A stretch of 64,000 nucleotides of DNA, from NCBI GenBank assembly GCA_003151975.1, contig PLZD01000054.1:125446-189445 (forward strand), given 5' to 3'. The translations under genes were made by a program, and so were the position numbers. This document shows, piece by piece, positions 61,747-64,000 of this stretch. Each line of letters opens with the position of its first letter. The stretch's first letter is position 1. Under the pieces are notes generated by a model, which searched no databases, was not told the origin of the DNA, and worked only from the letters and a program-made list of their open reading frames with translations. The stretch is from Elusimicrobiota bacterium (GTDB taxonomy: Bacteria > Elusimicrobiota > Elusimicrobia > UBA1565 > UBA9628).

Positions 61747-62867
61747 GCACCATCCTCGTCGTCGCCGGAGACCCTTCCGGCGATCTGCACGGCTCTCATC
61801 TCATCCGCGCGCTCAAGGCCGCGGACAGGTCCCTCTTTGTCGCCGCGGTCGGCGGCCCGCTCATGCGCGAAGCCTGCGACGAGTTTCTCGAGGACCTCGC
61901 CTCGCGCGGCGTGACCGGCTTCTGGGAGCCCGTGCTCAAGATCGGATTTCTCGTGCGCTTGGGACTGCGCCTCAAGTCCTTCATGATATCCCGGCGCGCC
62001 AAGGCCGTCATCTGCATCGACTACTACGGCTTCAACCGCCGCGTGCTGGCGCTGGCCAAAGCCGCGAATATTCCGGCCTTCTACTACATCAGCCCCCAGG
62101 TCTGGGCCAGCCGCCCCGGACGCATCAACGTGCTCAGACGCCTCGTGCGGCGCATGCTCGTGATTTTTCCATTCGAAGAGCGCCTCTACCGCGACAACAA
62201 AATCCCCGTCACCTTCGTCGGCCATCCCCTGCTCGATCTTCTGCCCGCGCCGCGCCCATCGGAGGAGGCCTTGCGGGCGCCGCTCAAGGTCGGCCTGCTG
62301 CCGGGCAGCAGGCGCTCGGAAGTCAGCCGTCACCTGCCCGTCATGCTCGGCGCGCTCAAGTACCTGGCGCGGCACTTCCCGAATCTCAAGGCTCAGGTTT
62401 TCGCGAGCCCCAGCCTACCCGATGCGGTGTATTCTCAGGCACACGACGCCGGCCTCCAGCTTGTCCGCGAGACGGACTACCGCCTGCGCTCGCGCCTGGA
62501 CTTGATCCTGTGCTCGTCGGGCACCGCGACGCTCGAAAACGCGCTTTTGGGCATCCCGATGGTCGTCATATACAAGCTCTCGTGGCCGACGTATCTGATC
62601 GCGCGCGCGATCGTCAAGGTGCCCTACATCGCGATGGCCAATCTTTTGGCCGGCCGCGGGCTCGTGCCGGAGCTCATCCAGCGCCAAGCCACGCCTGAGA
62701 AAACGGCGCGCGCGGCCGTGGCATTGCTCGAAGACCCCCGCCGCTACCGATCCCTGCGCGAAGATCTCCTCCGCCTGCGCGAGAAAATGGGCGGCCCGGG
62801 TGCCTCCGCGCGCGCAGCCAAGGAGCTCTTGGCGGAGATCGGAGCGCATGAGGCCGCCGCGGCATGA
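61743..62867 (+). CDS. lpxB: Lipid A disaccharide synthase LpxB, with apparent CTG start
   Basis: This roughly 374-residue GT19 protein has ILVVAGDPSGDLHG at the N-terminus, CIDYYGFN, YYISPQVWASRPGR and LLPGSRRSEV, all LpxB signatures. It condenses lipid X with UDP-2,3-diacylglucosamine. The first in-frame ATG (61863) would remove the conserved N-terminal 40 residues. The CTG at 61743 overlaps the upstream stop as CTGA and restores the correct N-terminus; AAAGAG precedes it. Confidence 0.9.
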   Translation: MSTILVVAGDPSGDLHGSHLIRALKAADRSLFVAAVGGPLMREACDEFLEDLASRGVTGFWEPVLKIGFLVRLGLRLKSFMISRRAKAVICIDYYGFNRRVLALAKAANIPAFYYISPQVWASRPGRINVLRRLVRRMLVIFPFEERLYRDNKIPVTFVGHPLLDLLPAPRPSEEALRAPLKVGLLPGSRRSEVSRHLPVMLGALKYLARHFPNLKAQVFASPSLPDAVYSQAHDAGLQLVRETDYRLRSRLDLILCSSGTATLENALLGIPMVVIYKLSWPTYLIARAIVKVPYIAMANLLAGRGLVPELIQRQATPEKTARAAVALLEDPRRYRSLREDLLRLREKMGGPGASARAAKELLAEIGAHEAAAA

Positions 62868-64000
62868 GCACTCAAGACCGCATCCTCCAATACTTGCGGC
62901 CGCACGCCGCGCGCGCGGCCTACGCGGTGGTGGCGATGTTCGCGGTCTCGCTGTTTAACGGGACGGCGGTTCTTCTGCTCAAGCCCATCGTCGACCGCAT
63001 CTTCATCGCGCGCGACCTGCACATGCTCTGGCTTGCCGTCTTCGCGCTGCCTCTCATCATCAGCTTGAAGACGATGGCCTCCTACGCGCAGAACTACCTC
63101 ATGAGCTGGCTCGGCCAGAAAGTGACCCAGGAAATCCGCGGCGACCTATTCCGCAAGCTGCATGCCCTGCCGCTCGACTACTTCGCCGGCCACAAGAGCG
63201 GCGAAATCCTCTCGCGCACGACGGGAGACCTTGTGGTCCTTCAGTCGGCCTTGACCTCGGTGCCGCTCTATCTGATCCGCGACTCCATGACGGTGGCGGC
63301 CCTGCTGGCGTCGTTGTTTTATCTCGATTGGCGCTTCGCGCTGCTCTCGCTGGGCGGCCTGCCGCTGATCGCCTCGACCTTGTACGTGCTCGGGCGCAAG
63401 ATGCGCGCGACCTCCTTGCAGAGCCAGCTCATGATGGGCCGCATCACTCAGCGCTTTCAAGAAAGCGTCCAGGGCATGGCCTTCATCAAGGCTTTCAACT
63501 ACGAGCAGGGCGTGCTCGAGAAATTCGAAGCCGAGAACGACTCTTTTTTCGCGCCGACCATGAGCTTTCTGCGCGCGACCGCGCTCGCCTCGCCTCTCCT
63601 CGAGCTTTGCGGCGGATTGGTCGCCGCGTTCATCCTCTACCTCGGCGGCCGCGAGGTCATCGTGGGGCGCATGACGCCAGGCGCCTTCTTCGCGTTTCTC
63701 GGCGCGTTTTTTGCCGCCTACGCGCCGATCAAGAACCTCGCGCGCTCAAATTCCGAGCTGCAGCGCGCGCAGGCCTGCGCCGAGCGCGTCTTCCAGCTCT
63801 TGGACGAACCCGTCGATCCGAAATCCGTGCCCTCGCCCGCGGCGCGGCCTTTTTCCGGCCTCGAGCACGAAGTGGGATTTTCCGGCGTTTGGTTTCGCTA
63901 CGCGGGACGCGAGGACTACGCCCTCAAGAGCCTGGACCTCAACATCAAGCGCGGCAGCCGCGTCGCTCTCGTGGGGCCCAGCGGCTCGGGCAAGACGACG
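62864..64000 (+). CDS. msbA: Lipid A/multidrug ABC exporter MsbA-like (truncated by right edge)
   Basis: The 379 visible residues have six transmembrane helices in the N-terminal domain, ending near residue 310, with EIRGDLFRKLHALPLDYF and SGEILSRTTGD as exporter signatures. The ATPase domain begins at about 330 and reaches the Walker A motif GPSGSGKTT at the last bases of the window. It flips lipid A core across the inner membrane. ATG 62864 overlaps lpxB by four bases (ATGA). No stop codon is reached. Confidence 0.9.
   Translation, partial: MSTQDRILQYLRPHAARAAYAVVAMFAVSLFNGTAVLLLKPIVDRIFIARDLHMLWLAVFALPLIISLKTMASYAQNYLMSWLGQKVTQEIRGDLFRKLHALPLDYFAGHKSGEILSRTTGDLVVLQSALTSVPLYLIRDSMTVAALLASLFYLDWRFALLSLGGLPLIASTLYVLGRKMRATSLQSQLMMGRITQRFQESVQGMAFIKAFNYEQGVLEKFEAENDSFFAPTMSFLRATALASPLLELCGGLVAAFILYLGGREVIVGRMTPGAFFAFLGAFFAAYAPIKNLARSNSELQRAQACAERVFQLLDEPVDPKSVPSPAARPFSGLEHEVGFSGVWFRYAGREDYALKSLDLNIKRGSRVALVGPSGSGKTT

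Noticed and set aside
1..64000. tRNA, rRNA, CRISPR, insertion sequence or phage genes
   Set aside because: Read-through of intergenic spaces and protein frames showed none; nearly all sequence is accounted for by the genes listed.

Overview
The window is dense, high-GC coding sequence from a Gram-negative (diderm) bacterium. It carries a BamA/Skp/lipid A module, a type IV pilus secretin and inner-membrane alignment complex, and a very large cell-surface glycan locus. I cannot place the lineage from this sequence alone. A deep-branching diderm such as Elusimicrobiota is my guess, and nothing here proves it. I found no rRNA, tRNA, CRISPR array, insertion sequence or prophage gene. No gene-free stretch exceeds 300 bases; the longest is 45500-45734, which holds two promoters and a terminator-like hairpin.

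Layout. Positions 1-28125 are a mosaic of short operons in both orientations for nucleotide-sugar metabolism and polysaccharide assembly: epimerases/reductases, a UDP-sugar dehydrogenase, Gfo/Idh oxidoreductases, a DegT-fold PLP enzyme with His where the catalytic Lys should be, GT2, GT9 and GT-C glycosyltransferases, five SAM methyltransferases, two radical SAM enzymes, a deacetylase, AsnB and a Wzx-like flippase. From 45499 down to 28129 the minus strand carries one co-directional run of 14 genes: pilM-N-O-P-Q, then an O-antigen-ligase/TPR protein, two YfhO-like GT-C proteins flanking a polyprenyl-phosphate glycosyltransferase, an LPG-synthase-type membrane protein, a methyltransferase, a GT4, another large membrane protein and a TPR lipoprotein-like or exported protein.

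Positions 45700-53020 (plus) form a self-contained operon from a TATAAT box to a strong intrinsic terminator: HAD phosphatase, nucleotidyltransferase, ATP-grasp enzyme, class III aminotransferase, Gfo/Idh dehydrogenase, a 34-codon mini-ORF, a CDP-alcohol phosphotransferase with a degenerate nucleotidyltransferase head, and inositol-phosphate synthase. This is the most interesting system in the window: the enzyme set of an inositol phospholipid or di-inositol-phosphate pathway plus the dehydrogenase/aminotransferase pair expected for an aminocyclitol.

Positions 53042-64000 (plus) are bamA-skp-lpxD-lpxC-fabZ-lpxA-lpxI-Gfo/Idh-lpxB-msbA, the outer-membrane assembly and lipid A operon; msbA runs off the window. 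lpxI and lpxB have no ATG/GTG/TTG at the right place and both appear to start at CTG within a CTGA overlap.

Genes within operons are mostly coupled by ATGA/GTGA overlaps, and several internal starts have clear Shine-Dalgarno sequences. In contrast, several operon-leading genes have a good -10 hexamer only 6-9 bases before the start codon, which implies leaderless mRNAs.
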